Of a stretch of 64,000 bases of DNA, positions 1 through 12,371 are shown piece by piece. Position numbers and translations under genes: made by a program. The DNA is taken from positions 2,920,755 through 2,984,754 of the forward strand of contig NC_063175.1 of assembly GCF_023159225.1 (NCBI RefSeq), written 5' to 3'. Every line of letters begins with the position of its first letter. Position 1 is the stretch's first letter. The notes under the pieces are model-generated. The model saw nothing but the letters and a program-made list of their open reading frames with translations. It was not told the origin of the DNA and did not search any database. The stretch is from Perognathus longimembris pacificus (taxonomy: Eukaryota; Chordata; Mammalia; Rodentia; Heteromyidae).

Positions 1-1084
1 AGAATGGCCAAGAGACATATGAAAAAGTGCTCGATTACATCACTGGCCATAAAAGAAATGCAAATCAAAACAACATTGAGATTCCACCTCACCCTAGTAA
101 GAATGTCCATTATCAAGAAAACTAACAACAACAAATGTTGGAAGGGATGTGGCCAAAAGGGAACCCTACTTCATTGTTGGTGGGAATGTAAACTGGTTCA
201 GCCACTCTGGAAAGCTGTATGGAGATTCCTCAGAAGGCTAAACATAGAGCTCCCCTATGACCCAGCAGCCCCACTTTTGGGCACCTACCCAAAAGATCAC
301 AAACAAAAACACACTAAAGCCACCAGAACAACAATGTTCATCGCAGCACAATTTGTCATAGCTAAAATATGGAACCAACCCAGATGCCCCTCAGTAGACG
401 AATGGATCAGGAAAATGTGGTACATATACACAAAGGATTGTATGCCTCTATCAGAAAGAATAACATTGCCCCATTTGTAAGGAAATGGAAGGACTTGGAA
501 AAAATTTTTACTAAGTGAAGTGAGCCAGACCCAAAGAAACATGGACTTCATGGTCTCCCTCATAGGGAATAATTAGCACAGGTTTAGGCTAGTCACAGCA
601 GAGGATTACAAGAGCACAATAGCTCTGCCTTTATGAACACATAAGATGATGCTAAGTGAAATGAACTCCATGTTATGAAAACGACACTTATATCACTGTT
701 GTAATTACTTTCAACATGCCATGTGAAACTGTAGCTTCTATTGTTGATGATCCACTTGTATCCGCTTCCTGTGGTTGTACCTGCACTATCACTGTATCTT
801 ATCTGAGTGCATTGGAAACAGTGTATACTGGTATTAGAACTAGGAAAATGAAAGGGAATACCAAAATCAAGAGACACAGGATAAAAAGACAAACGACTAC
901 AAAAGCAATACTTGCTAAACTGATTGTGTAAACAAACTGAACAACTCATGGGGGGAGAGGGAAAGGGGAAGGGGGAGGGGGGAATGAGGGAGGTAACAAA
1001 CAGTAAAAGAAATGTATGCAATGCCTAACGTATGAAACTGTAACCTCTCTGTACATCATTGACAATATAAAAAATTTTTTAAAT
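1..1084 (+). mobile_element. 5'-truncated LINE-1, ORF2 C-terminus plus 3' UTR
   Basis: Positions 4-480 stay open and encode the L1 ORF2p C-terminal region, with the cysteine motif ([16 protein letters not shown]) and the conserved [16 protein letters not shown] block. The fragment runs off the left edge, so its 5' limit is unknown. A 3' UTR follows, with a G/A-rich tract at ~950-990, the recurrent terminal block (GTATGAAACTGTAACC) and a short A-rich tail. The normal ORF2 end is lost to a frame change near 430-480. ORF2p is the endonuclease/reverse transcriptase that copies L1 RNA into DNA; this copy cannot do so. Plus-strand sense. The family call is firm. Confidence 0.93.
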
Positions 1085-1252
1085 AAAGCCATTTGGTGTA
1101 AATCAACTACACAGCTTGGGGGAAAGAGAAGGGGGAAGGGCAGGAAGGGGGAAAAATGAAGGAGGAGGTAACAAGTTGAACAGGAAATGTACTCACTGCC
1201 TTACATATGAATCTGTAACACACATTGACAATAAAGAAAAAAATGTTTAATA
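1085..1252 (+). mobile_element. LINE-1 3' UTR terminal fragment
   Basis: A second L1 3' end lies directly behind the first. It has the 'CATTTGGTGTAAATCAACTA' block, a G/A-rich tract, 'GTACTCACTGCCTTACATAT' and an AATAAAG-type tail. It is of the same lineage as other 3' ends in this window but a different subfamily variant from the copy at 1-1084. Only ~170 bp of the 3' terminus is kept. It may be a separate insertion into the tail of the first element. Confidence 0.85.
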
Positions 1253-1470
1253 ATGAAAAAGAACAGAAGAAAGAAGAAAATTTTTAAATAAAAAAATAAG
1301 ATTAACAGTACACAAATAATCTTAAAATATACCCACATCCTCTGCTATCTTTTTGAACAATCTGAGGAGTATCTTACTTCCATCTTGAAAATAAACAATT
1401 TCAGACAAAACCTTACCTTTCAAAACCCTTCCTCTTTTTTACCTTTTTTAACCAAGACAATAGTAAATTT

Positions 1471-1700
1471 GTTGTTGTTGTTGTTGCTGCTGTTGTTGTT
1501 TCTGCCAGTCCTGGGCCTTGGACTCAGGGCCTGAGTACTGTCCCTGGCTTCTTTTTTTTTTCCCTCAAGGCTAGCACTGTACCACTTGAGCCATAGTGCC
1601 ATTTCTGGCCATTTTCTGTATATGTGGTGCTGAGGAATCGAACCCAGGGCTTCGTGTATACAAGGCAAGCACTCTTGCCACTAGGCCATATTCCCAACCC
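1471..1700 (-). mobile_element. IDL-Geo type dimeric SINE
   Basis: On the minus strand it reads ID-like left monomer ('GGCCTAGTGGCAAGAGTGCT', tRNA box A; box B near GGGTTCGATTCC) followed by the Geo right monomer. The sequence shown is the reverse complement, ending in '...GGCCATATTCCCAACCC'. The tail is a (GTT)n tract at 1471-1500. TAGTAAAT flanks both ends (1461-1468 and 1701-1708), a plausible target-site duplication. Transcribed by RNA polymerase III and mobilised by L1 machinery. Non-coding. Confidence 0.9.
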
Positions 1701-1710
1701 TAGTAAATAT

Positions 1711-3660
1711 TTTTTAAAGTAATTTTCTTTTATTAATGCTACTTGTGATGAACGGTTCATGCTTAGCTTGAACCTGACAGATGCTCTGAAATTCCACAAA
1801 TCTTGCACTTCACAACCAAGACTCAAGTTCACCATATATTTTTCTATAGTGGGTTACACTGGAAAATTAGAATATTAACTAATTTGAACCCTGATAATTG
1901 GATAAGAGCCACTACAAAGTGGGGAATGTCCATGTATTCAAGACTTTTCAAATCTTCCATATTTGCACATGCCTGTCACCTTTTAGCTCTGCCTTGAGAT
2001 TAATTATGCTGGACTAATGAAGAATACAATTCACATTAGCTCATGCCAAACCAGAGGGATCTAGGAGAAAGAACTACATAATCCATACTTCTCAGATATC
2101 AAGTATTGCCAACTAAAGTGTTACTGCACTCATATCAGAACAACATATCAGAAAAAGAAAATCATTAGTATGTAGCAAATGCCCACATTGTTTACTGATA
2201 TGTGTGTAGCAGACACGTGTGTGTGTATGTGTGGCAACCTCAAGTGTAAGAGAACAAAGAAACAAGTGAAAAAGAAGAAGAATGAAGATGGATGGCTGAC
2301 AGGCAGCTAGCTGAAGACCATTTTCCATCTTTCGAAGACAGTGTCTCCCAGGAGATCCAGGAGCTTTGGGGGCTGGCAGGATTGGGAAAACATTTCACAA
2401 CCAGCCAATGTCACCTACAGACCTGTGACAATAATGAAAAAGCCTTTGGAATGACGGCAGTCCTCGTTTTCCCACTGGCACTGTGGTCAAATGCTATTTT
2501 TACTGGTTTTGTTTTTCTTTCATTTAATTCAGTGTTGATATGTACGTGACAGAACATAGATGAATGAATTGAAACTCTTCAAGCCTGCAACTTTGCTGAG
2601 TGTAAACACAAAAGATTTCCATGAGTAGTTCTCATCAGTTGTTCTTTGTGACTGAAAATATATAAAACAAAATAAAGAACAGCAGCCAGGGTATAAAAGA
2701 ATCAAGTTGGCAACTAAACCTCCTGAATCAAGTTTTAAATTAATATTTTATGTGGCTGGGAAGCATCCTCTCCTCCTCACCCCAAACTGAGTACTTATTA
2801 ACCACTCTGTCCCTGGAGGCCTGCTGAAAGCTCAGCCTGAAGCACAAGAGTTTTCCCTGGCTATTGTCTGACAAAGCCTTCCTCACCATAAGAGCTATAA
2901 ACTTGCAGGTGTGGAACAAAATGAATTCAATTCATGTTTTTCCCTAACTTACATCTTTCCTCTAAGGGAAATACAATGTGTAGCAATACAATGCCCCACT
3001 TACCTGTGGGAAATATATCCCAAGACTTCAAGCAGATGCCTGCATCCAGGGACAGTCACCAATCCCCATACACATATGATATTTCTTCCTGTGATAGTTT
3101 AATAAGACACAGTAAAAGATTAGCAAAAACTAATTACAAACCTGAACAATTATAGCAATACACTGTAACACGAGTTTGTGGCCTCTTTCTCTCCCTCTTT
3201 CTCTCTCTCTCTCTGCCACCCTCTATCCCAAAATATCTTGCTGTGCTGACCTCAGTGAGAGGTGATACAGAAAACTCTTTATGATTGCCAAAGATTGGCA
3301 GATCCAAATTCCAACATCATTTCTTGCACTTCAGAAGGATATGAAGTAACAAGGGTAACTTGAAAACACGCACCAGGCTGCTGTGATGGTGTCTCTGAAA
3401 ACCATGACAGTTACTAGGGATGAACACACAGGTAAGGTCCATAGCATGGATGCACAAGGTAAAGGATAGCTTTGTGACCCAGCAGGACACTGCAAAGTCT
3501 CACCACAATACTCAGAATGGTATGAGTCTGGAATTTACCGTGTCATATTTCGGGACTATTGTTGACCATGGGTAACTAAAACTAAGGACAGGGAAAGTAT
3601 GAATAAGGAAGAACTACTGGAAAGACAAGCTGGAACACTATTCTCTTCCTTCAGCAGCCT
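1711..3660. other. Unique AT-rich DNA, no gene recognised
   Basis: Apart from a short GT-rich stretch near 2215-2230 and a CT tract at 3190-3215, no repeat family, RNA gene or credible exon was recognised. An 85-codon open frame starting at ATG 2292 resembles no family I know and has no visible splice context; I treat it as chance. Confidence 0.5.
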
Positions 3661-3666
3661 CAATTA

Positions 3667-3985
<319 letters not shown>

Positions 3986-3989
3986 ATCT

Positions 3990-4878
3990 ATAGCTTCAAC
4001 TCTTTACCCTGCAGTGTTCCAGGGATCTTCCCTGAAGGGCTGTCCCAGGAACTGTGGGAGAGAGGATCCACCCCTTGGGGTAAAGCATGGAGAACAGGGT
4101 GCAGGGTCCATCCGTTCTCAGCAGCAGCTTGTCCCATAGGCTACAGATGCTCTCCTGTCACCAGCCAGTCCTCATTCCTTAATTAACTAGCAAGTCTGAA
4201 ATCTCTCTTATGCCTAAACACTGACTGCCTGACCAGAAATGACTTACATCACCCTCATAGCTTCTTCTAAAGACAAAATACAAAAGAAAGTTCACCAAGG
4301 GGAGAAAATTGCAGAATTTGAAAACTCAATTGTGTTTCCTCAACCATCAAAGCATGACCACTAACCTCAGTGAGGTCAATTAGAGAGCATAATAAAAAAG
4401 AAACTCATACTAGAAATGAGCAGAGGCATGGGAAAGACCCAAGAGCAAAGTCTAAAAGAAAAATGTATCTATTGCCTTTTCAAGGAAATCTAATAAATGC
4501 CCTTCAAGAGATACTAAAGCAGAAAGGAAACATATACCCTAATCCCTTGTTGATTAATATTTATGGTTTGTTTAGAACCTTCCAAAAACTCAAGTCCATC
4601 ATGTAACTGCTTATAATACACTAAATAAATTATGCCTATGTCCAATTATGGCTGAAAATAGGTAGAAAATATTACTGTACATGTTTTAAGTTGCTAGAAG
4701 AAAGATTACACAGAGGCACTTAGCACTGCATTAGGCTATTTTTTCTCTCTAATGTAGAGCCCTTTATAAATAGTGTAACAAGTCCATTTCCAAAAAAAAT
4801 TTAATGGGAATGTTCCAGAAGATACATTCTAAGAAAGGGAACAAACAAAGGACTAGATTGAGCACAACAAAGCTAGAT

Positions 4879-4880
<2 letters not shown>
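3990..4880. other. Unique DNA, nothing recognised
   Basis: No repeat family, pseudogene or RNA gene was recognised between the purine tract and the GT microsatellite. Confidence 0.45.

Positions 4881-4910
<30 letters not shown>
4881..4910. repeat. (GT)15 microsatellite
   Basis: Uncorrupted GT dinucleotide run, followed by a G10 run at ~4920. It abuts the A-tail side of the minus-strand SINE that follows. Confidence 0.97.
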
Positions 4911-4913
<3 letters not shown>

Positions 4914-4917
4914 TTGG

Positions 4918-5135
4918 TGGGGGGGGGGGCAGTCCTGGGGCTTGAACTTAGGGTCTTGGCCCTGTTGTCTATGCTTTTTGCTCAAAGCTAGAGTTCTAAC
5001 ATTTGAACCACAGCTCCATTTCTGGCTTTTTGTAGATAAGAGTCTCAAGGACTTTCCTGCTCAATCTGGTTTGGATCCTTGATCTCAGCCTCCCAAGTAC
5101 CTAGGATTTCTGGTGTGAGCCACCAGCACCTGGCT
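4918..5135 (-). mobile_element. Dimeric SINE, B1-like plus Geo-like monomers
   Basis: The reverse complement reads a 7SL/B1-like part ('...GCCTCCCAAGTACCTAGG...' on the plus strand is the complement of the B1 'CTACTCAGGAGGCTGAG' block) followed by the tRNA-like right monomer seen in IDL-Geo. It contains internal Pol III promoter remnants. Diverged from other copies. Confidence 0.82.
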
Positions 5136-5339
5136 CAGAATCATGATATTTTAAGAGCCATAATTACAAAATCATAGGGGTGGTAATGCTGGAGTTAGGA
5201 TTTATGGCCTCACTTGTAGGCAGGTGTTGCACTAGGGAGCAATGCCTCCAGCATTGTCTTGTACTGTTTATATTTTAGGTAGAATCTTGCTTCTTTGCCA
5301 GAAATGTAACTGGACCAAAATCTACCCAATTTTGGCTTC

Positions 5340-5485
5340 CTGAACTTGTTGGGATCACAAGATATGCCGTCGAGTATAGCTTCCCACTGGTTCTGGGCTT
5401 TTGCGCCTGGTCTGTAACTATAATCATTCCAATCTCAGCTTCCCAAATGGATAGATTTACAGGTTTAAGGCACAGTGCTCAGCTA
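5340..5485 (-). mobile_element. Degenerate B1-like SINE fragment
   Basis: The plus strand shows 'CAATCTCAGCTTCCCAAATG' and a 'GGTTTAAGGCACAGTGCTCAGC' end, a worn reverse complement of the B1-like monomer. Boundaries are uncertain. Confidence 0.6.
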
Positions 5486-5515
5486 TGAAAACACATCTTT
5501 AAAGTAATATATGGC

Positions 5516-5575
5516 CTAGGGTTGTAGCTTAGTGGTAGTGCACCTGCCTAGATCACAGGACACTGGCATAACAAG
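5516..5575 (+). mobile_element. ID-like SINE fragment
   Basis: 'GTAGCTTAGTGGTAGTGCAC' followed by 'CTGCCTAGATCACAGG' matches the 5' half of an ID element (tRNA-Ala-derived, box A region). The 3' half with box B is missing or unrecognisable. Confidence 0.6.
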
Positions 5576-5964
5576 ATCAGATGATATTTATCTGCAGAAT
5601 CTGATCAACTGCAGCAAAAGAAACCAAAGATACTGATATTTGAGGATATTCCCCTAATGACATGGCCTAATCAGCCCAGCTTATTTTTGAAGCCCATTGC
5701 CAACAATCCCCTATATAAGCAATTAGTTCTTGCATCACATTTGAATGCTAATTCACAGACATGGACTCTAGGACTTAGAGGAAATACAAAGCAAAGACAA
5801 AAAAAAAGGAACTTGAAGGACTACTAGGGATAATTAATAGTGTTAAGGATATAACTTTTATTCTCAAAGAGAAAAGAGATTTCTTATTAGTAATTGTGAA
5901 ACCTAATACCACAAATAAGAAATATTCAGAGTAGGAAAAGGAGCTTTGAAAAATGCGGTTAAGT

Positions 5965-6200
5965 GAAAACTAGTTGGGCACTGTTGGCTCAGACCTACAA
6001 TATTGGCTACTGAGGAGGCTGAGACCTGGAAGATCAAGGCCACCTGGGGCAGAAAGATTCAGGAGATTTTATCCCCAATTAACCAGAAAAATGCCAACAT
6101 ATAGGTGTGACTCCAGGGAGCAAAGTGTGAGAAACTAAGCCAAGCAAAAGCTCAAGGCCCTGAGTGCAAGCCCCAGTACTGGTAAAAAACAAAACTAAAT
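5965..6200 (+). mobile_element. Dimeric B1-like plus ID/Geo-like SINE
   Basis: The B1-like block 'GGCTACTGAGGAGGCTGAGA' is followed by the right monomer ending 'CTCAAGGCCCTGAGTGCAAG' and an A-rich tail (AAACAAAACTAAATAAATAA). Confidence 0.85.
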
Positions 6201-6227
6201 AAATAAACAAAACAAAACAAAAAGCAA

Positions 6228-6420
6228 ATAGGACCAGGAACGGTAGCATATATCTTTAATACTCACTACTTGGGAGTCAAACATCAAGATGGTCACAGTT
6301 CTAGGTCAAGAAAGCATCTGGCTTGGACTAGTGTTACAATACAAATGGTAGAGCAGTTGTCTACCAAGTTCAAGCCCCTATGTTTAATCTCCTGAACAAT
6401 AAATAAGTGAGTGAATGAAT
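6228..6420 (+). mobile_element. Dimeric B1-like plus ID-like SINE, diverged
   Basis: Same architecture as the preceding SINE: 'ACTCACTACTTGGGAGTCAA' (B1-like), then 'GGTAGAGCAGTTGTCTACCA' (ID-like), then an A-rich tail (AATAAATAAGTGAGTGAATG). Strongly diverged. Confidence 0.72.
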
Positions 6421-6589
6421 AAACTATTTTGTCCATCAAGAATCATATATCCAGAAAACTGTATTGCAACAATTAGGAAAAATGAAAACATTCCAAGTAT
6501 ATGAGAGCTGAAGGAGGTTTTTTATTTGGGGTTTTGTTTTGTTTTTTTTGTTTTGTTTTTTTGCAATTAGCCATTCTTTTCAAGAAATG

Positions 6590-6720
6590 CTAAGGAATAC
6601 TGGGAGTGTGGCTCAAGTGGTAGAAAGCTTGGCAGCAAGCACCTGGCTTTATGTTCAAACCCTAGTAATGAAAAAGGAGGGGGAAGACAAAGAGGAAGAA
6701 GAGGAGAAAGAGAGAAACTA
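6590..6720 (+). mobile_element. Geo-type right monomer fragment
   Basis: 'GTGTGGCTCAAGTGGTAGAA' is followed by a box-B-like segment (TATGTTCAAACCC) and a GA-rich tail. This is the right monomer alone. Confidence 0.65.
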
Positions 6721-7084
6721 AAGAAAGTCCTGTAGGTTGGAATACATGGGCTTTAGATAACAATTTCAAGCTATTTGATGAAATATAGATCTTAGTAATA
6801 GTAAATAAATGGGAAATTATAAAAGCTAGTACTGTTATAACTTTGGTTTATAACTCTACACTTTCTTTTCTACATAATTTAAGAGATTAATGTACCAAAA
6901 ATACCTAACTGTTACTTTGATGATTTCAGATGCACAATATACAAAGTTGTAATTTTGTGACAGCAATAGCTGAAAGGGTTGGGGGAGAGCCATGAAGGAG
7001 CATGTTATCAAAATGTAAATGACATAAAGTCAAATTAGTTATAAATTTGGAATGTTAAATATAATCCTATGGTAACATCAAAAT

Positions 7085-8295
7085 TGCTATAGACAGAAAA
7101 AAAATAAGAGCTCAAAAATTAACCCCCCTAAAACAAATCCTGAAAGAAACAACAACCCAATTAATAGATGAGCTAAAGATTTAAAGAGAGATTTCTCAGA
7201 AATAAGAATAACAAATTGACACATGAAGAAATGTTCAACATCTCTGGTCATAAAAAAATGCAAATCAAAACAACATTGAGATTCTACCTCACTCCAGTAA
7301 GAATGGCCATTATCAAGAAAATTAACAATAACAGAGGCTGGTGGGGATTGGCCAAAAGGGAGGGTTACTACATTGTTGGTGGGAATGCAAACTGGTTCAA
7401 CCACTCTGGAAAGCAGTATGAAGCTTCCTCAAAGGACTAAATACAGAACTTCTCTTATGACCCAGCAATGCCACTCCTGGCAGTTATCCTATTGAACACA
7501 ATGCCGCACTAAAGCCACCAGCACAATCATGTTCATTGCACATTATTTACCACAGACAAGATAGAAAATCAACCCAGATGCACCCCAGTGGACAAACAGA
7601 TCCAGAACTCTATGCTTCCATCAGAAAGAATGATGTTGTACTGTTCATAAGGAAATGGAAAGATATGGAAAAATTATTAAGCGAAGTAAATCAGACCCAA
7701 AGAAATATAGGTTGCATGTATTCCCTCATTTGTGATCATTAGAATGTCTTATAAATCTACAAGTAAACCCAATGGATAGTTAAAGACAAGAAGTTACACT
7801 TGGACACGATAAATTAAAAAGGACTCTAAACATTCACATAGTAAGATCAAAGGAGGATATTCTTAGGAGAGGATCACAGGGGTTCAAGAGCTATGTGCCT
7901 ATCATCATATAAAACAATGCTTCTTGAAATGAACGCCAAGAAATGAAAGCAAGAGGGTTTTTTCTGTGGGGTTTTTTTCTGTGTTTTTTTTTTCCTTTTT
8001 GTAGTTGTTTGGATTTCTGTACCTTTTGTCTTATATGTAAGTTTATCTGATTTGGGGAGGAAAGGTGAAGCACAGAAGTGGTAGGACAAATAGTGAACCA
8101 AGTCAGCAGTGATACTCACTAGACACTATGTTTAAAATCAACTATACAACTTGGGGCCAGGGAGGTCAGGAGGGAAAAACCTGGGAGAAAATGAGAGAAG
8201 TAATACTGTTCAAAAGAAATGTACTCAACACCTGACTTATGTACCTGTAACCCCTCTCTACATCACCTTTAAAGTAAAAATAATTTAAATAAAAA
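7085..8295 (+). mobile_element. 5'-truncated LINE-1 (ORF2 C-terminus and 3' UTR)
   Basis: The ORF2p C-terminal region is recognisable at 7140-7740 in several frames ('[21 protein letters not shown]' area at ~7255, decayed cysteine motif at ~7350). The 3' UTR belongs to the lineage with a 'GGGGAGGAAAGGTGAAGCAC' block rather than the long purine tract, and ends 'CCCCTCTCTACATCACC' plus an A-rich tail. Multiple frameshifts; inactive. It looks older than the copy at 1-1084. Confidence 0.9.
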
Positions 8296-8297
8296 AC

Positions 8298-8362
8298 AGA
8301 CACATGAGGAAAGGTTAAACATCTCTGGTCATAAAAGAGAACAAAAATTAAAAAAAAAATCA
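8298..8362 (+). mobile_element. Short LINE-1 ORF2 C-terminal scrap
   Basis: 'GACACATGAGGAAAGGTTAA' and 'CATCTCTGGTCATAAAAG' match the ORF2 segment at 7217-7255. It lies directly behind the previous L1 tail, so it may be a second tiny insertion or a rearranged piece. Confidence 0.5.
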
Positions 8363-8386
8363 AGCACATTAGAATTTGGTAATACA

Positions 8387-8589
8387 GGGCTGGGAATATG
8401 GCCTAGTGGCAAAAGTGCTTGCCTCATATACATGAAGCCCTGTGTTCAAATTTTCAGCACCTCATATATAGAAAAGGCCAGAAGTGGCACTGTGACTCAA
8501 GTGGCAGAATGCTAGCCTTGAGCAAAAGAAGCCAGGGTCAGTGCTCACGCCGAGTATAAGCCCCAGGACTGGCAAAAAAAAAAAAAAAA
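8387..8589 (+). mobile_element. IDL-Geo SINE with target-site duplication
   Basis: Full dimer: 'GGCTGGGAATATGGCCTAGT' start, ID-like box B, Geo core at ~8478-8530, then a poly(A) tail. A 16-bp duplication with two mismatches flanks it (8371-8386 and 8590-8605, AGAATT..GTAATACA), a hallmark of L1-mediated insertion. Confidence 0.93.
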
Positions 8590-8889
8590 AGAATTCAGTA
8601 ATACAAGATATGGGGGCCAGGGAGGCCAAAACTGTAAGGCATATAGGAAACAAATATTAAAATGACAGAAGTTTGTTCTTCCTTCTTAGTTATTTAAACA
8701 TAAATGAATTAAACTCTGCCATTAACATAGAGAGACTGGTTGGTTGGGTGAATGAGACAAAAATGATCTACCTGTATTTTATGTACAAGCCTCATTTTAC
8801 ACCCAAAGACACAAATAGGTTGAGAGGGAAATTATGAAGAAGGGTATTCTGGGAAAATTACAGCTAAGAGTAGAAGCATTATACCAATA

Positions 8890-9970
8890 ACAAGAAAAAA
8901 AAGCTTTAAATTTAAAGGTTTATAAAAGACAAAAAGACTCTATAATTGAAGTATTGCATAGTTTCAATACGATTAAAACCACAAGTCATAAACATTTACA
9001 AACTGAATTACAGACCAACAAAATAGAGAAGCGAAACTTGGCATGAGTACAGTGAGAAATAGACTATACTACAATAATAGTTCAAAATTTCACTCTCATT
9101 AATGAACAGAACAATTTAATAACAAAATAAACTCAAATAACAAAATAAGCTCTTGCAGACATACACATAACCTCTACCAAATAACCACAAAATACACATT
9201 TTTCTCAAAACTTCATGATATAGTTTCCAAGTAAATCATACATTAAGCCACAAATTCCCAACAGATTTTAAGATAGCTATCTATCACACAAAGAATCTCT
9301 CTGGCTACAATATTTTGAAGTTAGACAGAAGGGAAATTGGACAATTTATAAGTTTATGGAATTTAAATACTCTAAACAACCAATCATTCAGAAGTAACCA
9401 CAAAAATAACTTTGAGAGTAAAGATGAATGCATATGAAATAAAATATACTAAATCTTAAGAGGTACAACAAAAAATGGGTGACATTATTACTACGAATGC
9501 TTACATTTTTTAAATGGAAAAGTTCAAATCAGCAAACTAACCTTGCAATTTAAGGAACTAGAAAAAGAAGAGCAAACTTAAATCTAAAGCCAGTGGAATA
9601 AAATAAATAAAAAAGATTTAAGAAGAGACAAATTAAATACAAAATAAAACATACTAGAAAAAAATCTATTTAACCAAAATGTAGTTCTTTGAAAAGACAA
9701 AGAAAATTGACAAATTGACAAATTCAAGCTACGAGAAGAAAAGAAAGAAAACTAGAACTACTAAAATGAGAAGTGGGAAGAGCAGAATTACAGAAGAATG
9801 CTATTTTTCATTATAAGCTTTGTGTGACTTTAATACTAAAAAATTAAAAAGAACACTGTACAAAGAATTTCTTTCAGATGCATTGAACCAATCTTAATAT
9901 CATTTCTGAGAAGCCTTCCACCAACCCAATCCTTTCCAGAATATAAAAAAATATAAGAAACAGACTTCAG
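8890..9970 (+). mobile_element. Ancient LINE-1 ORF2 relic
   Basis: AT-rich, with no long open frame, but the plus strand shows an eroded L1 ORF2 endonuclease-to-RT linker. The 'TAGTTCTTTGAAAAGACAAAGAAAATTGACAA' region (9681-9720) and the downstream 'GAAAACTAGAACTACTAAAATG' area correspond to the conserved WFFEKINKID stretch and what follows it. Divergence suggests a mammal-wide L1M-type copy rather than the rodent L1s elsewhere here. Confidence 0.7.
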
Positions 9971-10164
9971 AGAGGAATATTAGTATTTTACATGTAAGAT
10001 GAATATTGATGGTAGAAAAATGATTCATATTAACAAATGTGCATTTAGGGCTATTCAAGTTTCAATTAACTGATTCAGTAGTTATGGAATAAATAATTAT
10101 TTATATATGACAGGTCCTATGTCCAAATCCTCTAATACAAATGTACTCGACACATTAGAAAAGA

Positions 10165-10385
10165 CATGATTTTTTTTGGTTTTACTTTGTTTTTGTTTTT
10201 ATTTTTAGCTGCAAATCCTGGGGCTTGAACTCGGCCTGGGTGCTGTCCCTGAGGTTTACTAGAGTCTTTGGTAGTTAATTGGAGATAAGAGTCTCACCAA
10301 CATCGCTGCCCCAGCTGTCTTTAAACCTCTATCCTCAGGTCTCAGCCTCCTGAGTAGCTAGGGTTGCAGGTGTTTTTCTGCCCTC
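10165..10385 (-). mobile_element. Dimeric B1-like/Geo SINE
   Basis: The plus strand shows 'AAATCCTGGGGCTTGAACTC' and 'CTCAGCCTCCTGAGTAGCTA', the complement of the right monomer and the B1-like monomer in that order. The T-rich 5' side at 10171-10205 is the tail. Confidence 0.85.
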
Positions 10386-10799
10386 ACTGCTTGAAGTCCA
10401 GTACAGATACTGTATTACACACATAAGGATTTTATTAGGGAAGTCCTTAGGATAGGAAATGAGGTAGAACGGAGACTAGAAGAGAAGTAAGATCATGATG
10501 ATGTCTGACTCCTGGAAAATGAGAAAGACAGAAGGGAGGTAGAGTGGAAACAGAATTTATCCAGGACTTAAGACTTCCTGAAAGAAGAAATTAAACTACA
10601 AGCAGTCTTGGACACATTGGACAGTCTGGCCACTTCAGTATTATACTTGGTTAGTATACTTGGTTAGTACTTCAGTTATTATACTTGGTTAGTACTCTTT
10701 TACTGTCCTGATTTTCAATTTACACTGAAACAGTATTTTTCAAAGGCACTGAGCTATCTTCATGAAAATTTCTTTTTTCTTCTTGTCTGGGTTTTTTTA

Positions 10800-11010
10800 C
10801 TTGCTTTTTTTTTTTTTTTTGCCAGTCCTGGGCCTTGGACTCAGGGCCTGAGCACTGTCCCTGGCTTCTTTTTGCTCAAGGCTAGCACTCTGCCACTTGA
10901 GTCACAGCGCCACTTCTGGCCATTTTCTGTATATGTGGTGCTGGGGAATCAAACCCAGGTCTTCATGTATATGAGGCAAACACTCTTGCCACTAGGCTAT
11001 ATCCCCAGTC
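10800..11010 (-). mobile_element. IDL-Geo SINE
   Basis: A T-run at 10806-10820 is followed by 'GCCAGTCCTGGGCCTTGGAC', the Geo core complement 'AGCGCCACTTCTGGCC' and the ID-like complement ending 'CTAGGCTATATCCCCAGTCC'. Near full length, minus sense. Confidence 0.93.
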
Positions 11011-11011
11011 C

Positions 11012-11270
11012 CTTTCCTGCTTGACCTCAGGGCCTGGGTGTTGTCACTGAGCTTTTGTACTCAACACTAGTGCTCTACCATTTGAGCCACTGATTTACTT
11101 CTGGCTTATTTTTCTTCTTCTTTCTTTCCTTTTTTTTTTTTTTTTTTTTTTTTTTAGTGCTTAATTGGAGATTAGAGCTTCATCAACTTTCCTGCCCCAG
11201 CTGGCTCCAAACTACAGTCCTCAGATCCTCAGATTGCAGCCTCCTCAGTAGCTAGAATTATAGTATCAAC
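11012..11270 (-). mobile_element. Dimeric B1-like/Geo SINE
   Basis: 'TGACCTCAGGGCCTGGGTGT', an internal T-run at 11130-11155, then 'AGATTGCAGCCTCCTCAGTA' (complement of the B1-like block). It abuts the neighbouring IDL-Geo copy. Confidence 0.8.
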
Positions 11271-11274
11271 TAGT

Positions 11275-12365
11275 GTGTATTCAATAACAAAGGTTCAATC
11301 ATCAAAAGTGGGTAATGATATTAACAATCAGAAGAACCAGTGTTGTCTCAGTAGTTCCAGTCTTCTAGTTCCTCAGATTGGAAGTGGTCGTGCTGGCTCA
11401 GAGGACTTCTTTGTACCCATTTTGGGGCTTAAGGAAGAACTTTCTCATAGAGTTCTCAGAGATGTATGCTTCCCTGTAGTTCAGTTAATTTGGCAGTCTG
11501 TGCATTAACTATAAAATATCTATCTCTAAGAGCTACTTCTTTTTCTTTCACAACCAAAGCAGAAAGATGATATCCATTTCATTTCTGTTTGTCTTCTGAG
11601 AATCAGCTATTTCATGGGTAAAAGAGAAGATATTTTACAGTTTGAGCACCATTTTTTTGACAGCTATACAAAACAGATTTCAATACTGTGCACTATGAGC
11701 CTTGTTATCCCTCATTTTGATTTAACTTCAGTGCAATGTTGAGTTCAGTCACAGACTTGATTCACAGTTATCTGCACATTTTTGAGTTTTAAAGAGCTCA
11801 CAACAATCTAGGATATCTTGGATTCTTTTCTGTAAGAAAAAAGAAGAGAGATACACCTTAAATTAACATTTCTGAAGAAAGTGCTGCATTTTCTGCTACC
11901 TCTTCTCTACACAGTCACTGCATCCTTTTTCACTCTGTTGTATACCAAATACCAGTGTATCTGGCCTATACACTATAGTTCATTTCTGCCATGTCTTCAA
12001 TAGCCCCTCAAGGAGTATGCTCAGATTCATTAAACTCTTATCATTTCCATCTGACTTTTATTTATTACCAATTAACTTGCTGACTGCTTTTGTCACAAGC
12101 CAAATTTCTGATGTCCTACCATGCCATTTAAAAGAAAGAAGCATTTGACCTCAACGGCATGGAAATAGCCCAATTAATATTTGTAACTAACTTTCAGCTT
12201 TGTTTGACTGTTACCTTTCAACAAAAAGAACAAGATAGTTTAAAGAAAATATTTCTCATAACCAAGCAATAGATCATAAGGACAGGGTCTCTGTATAGAC
12301 AAGAATCCCTTGGACATGGTAAATGCCAGACCACTCATTCTGTTAAGAAAAATCACATTATTAAT
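11275..12365. other. Unique DNA, nothing recognised
   Basis: No repeat or coding family recognised. A 77-codon frame from 11275 is not supported by anything else. Confidence 0.45.
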
Positions 12366-12371
12366 GAGAAT

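Noticed and set aside
2292..2549. An 85-codon ATG frame in unique sequence
   Set aside because: No family similarity recognised, no splice or poly(A) signals; within chance expectation for a 64-kb window.
4804..5082. A cysteine/valine-rich protein (CVCVCVC)
   Set aside because: Translation of a (GT)n microsatellite plus a reverse-complement SINE.
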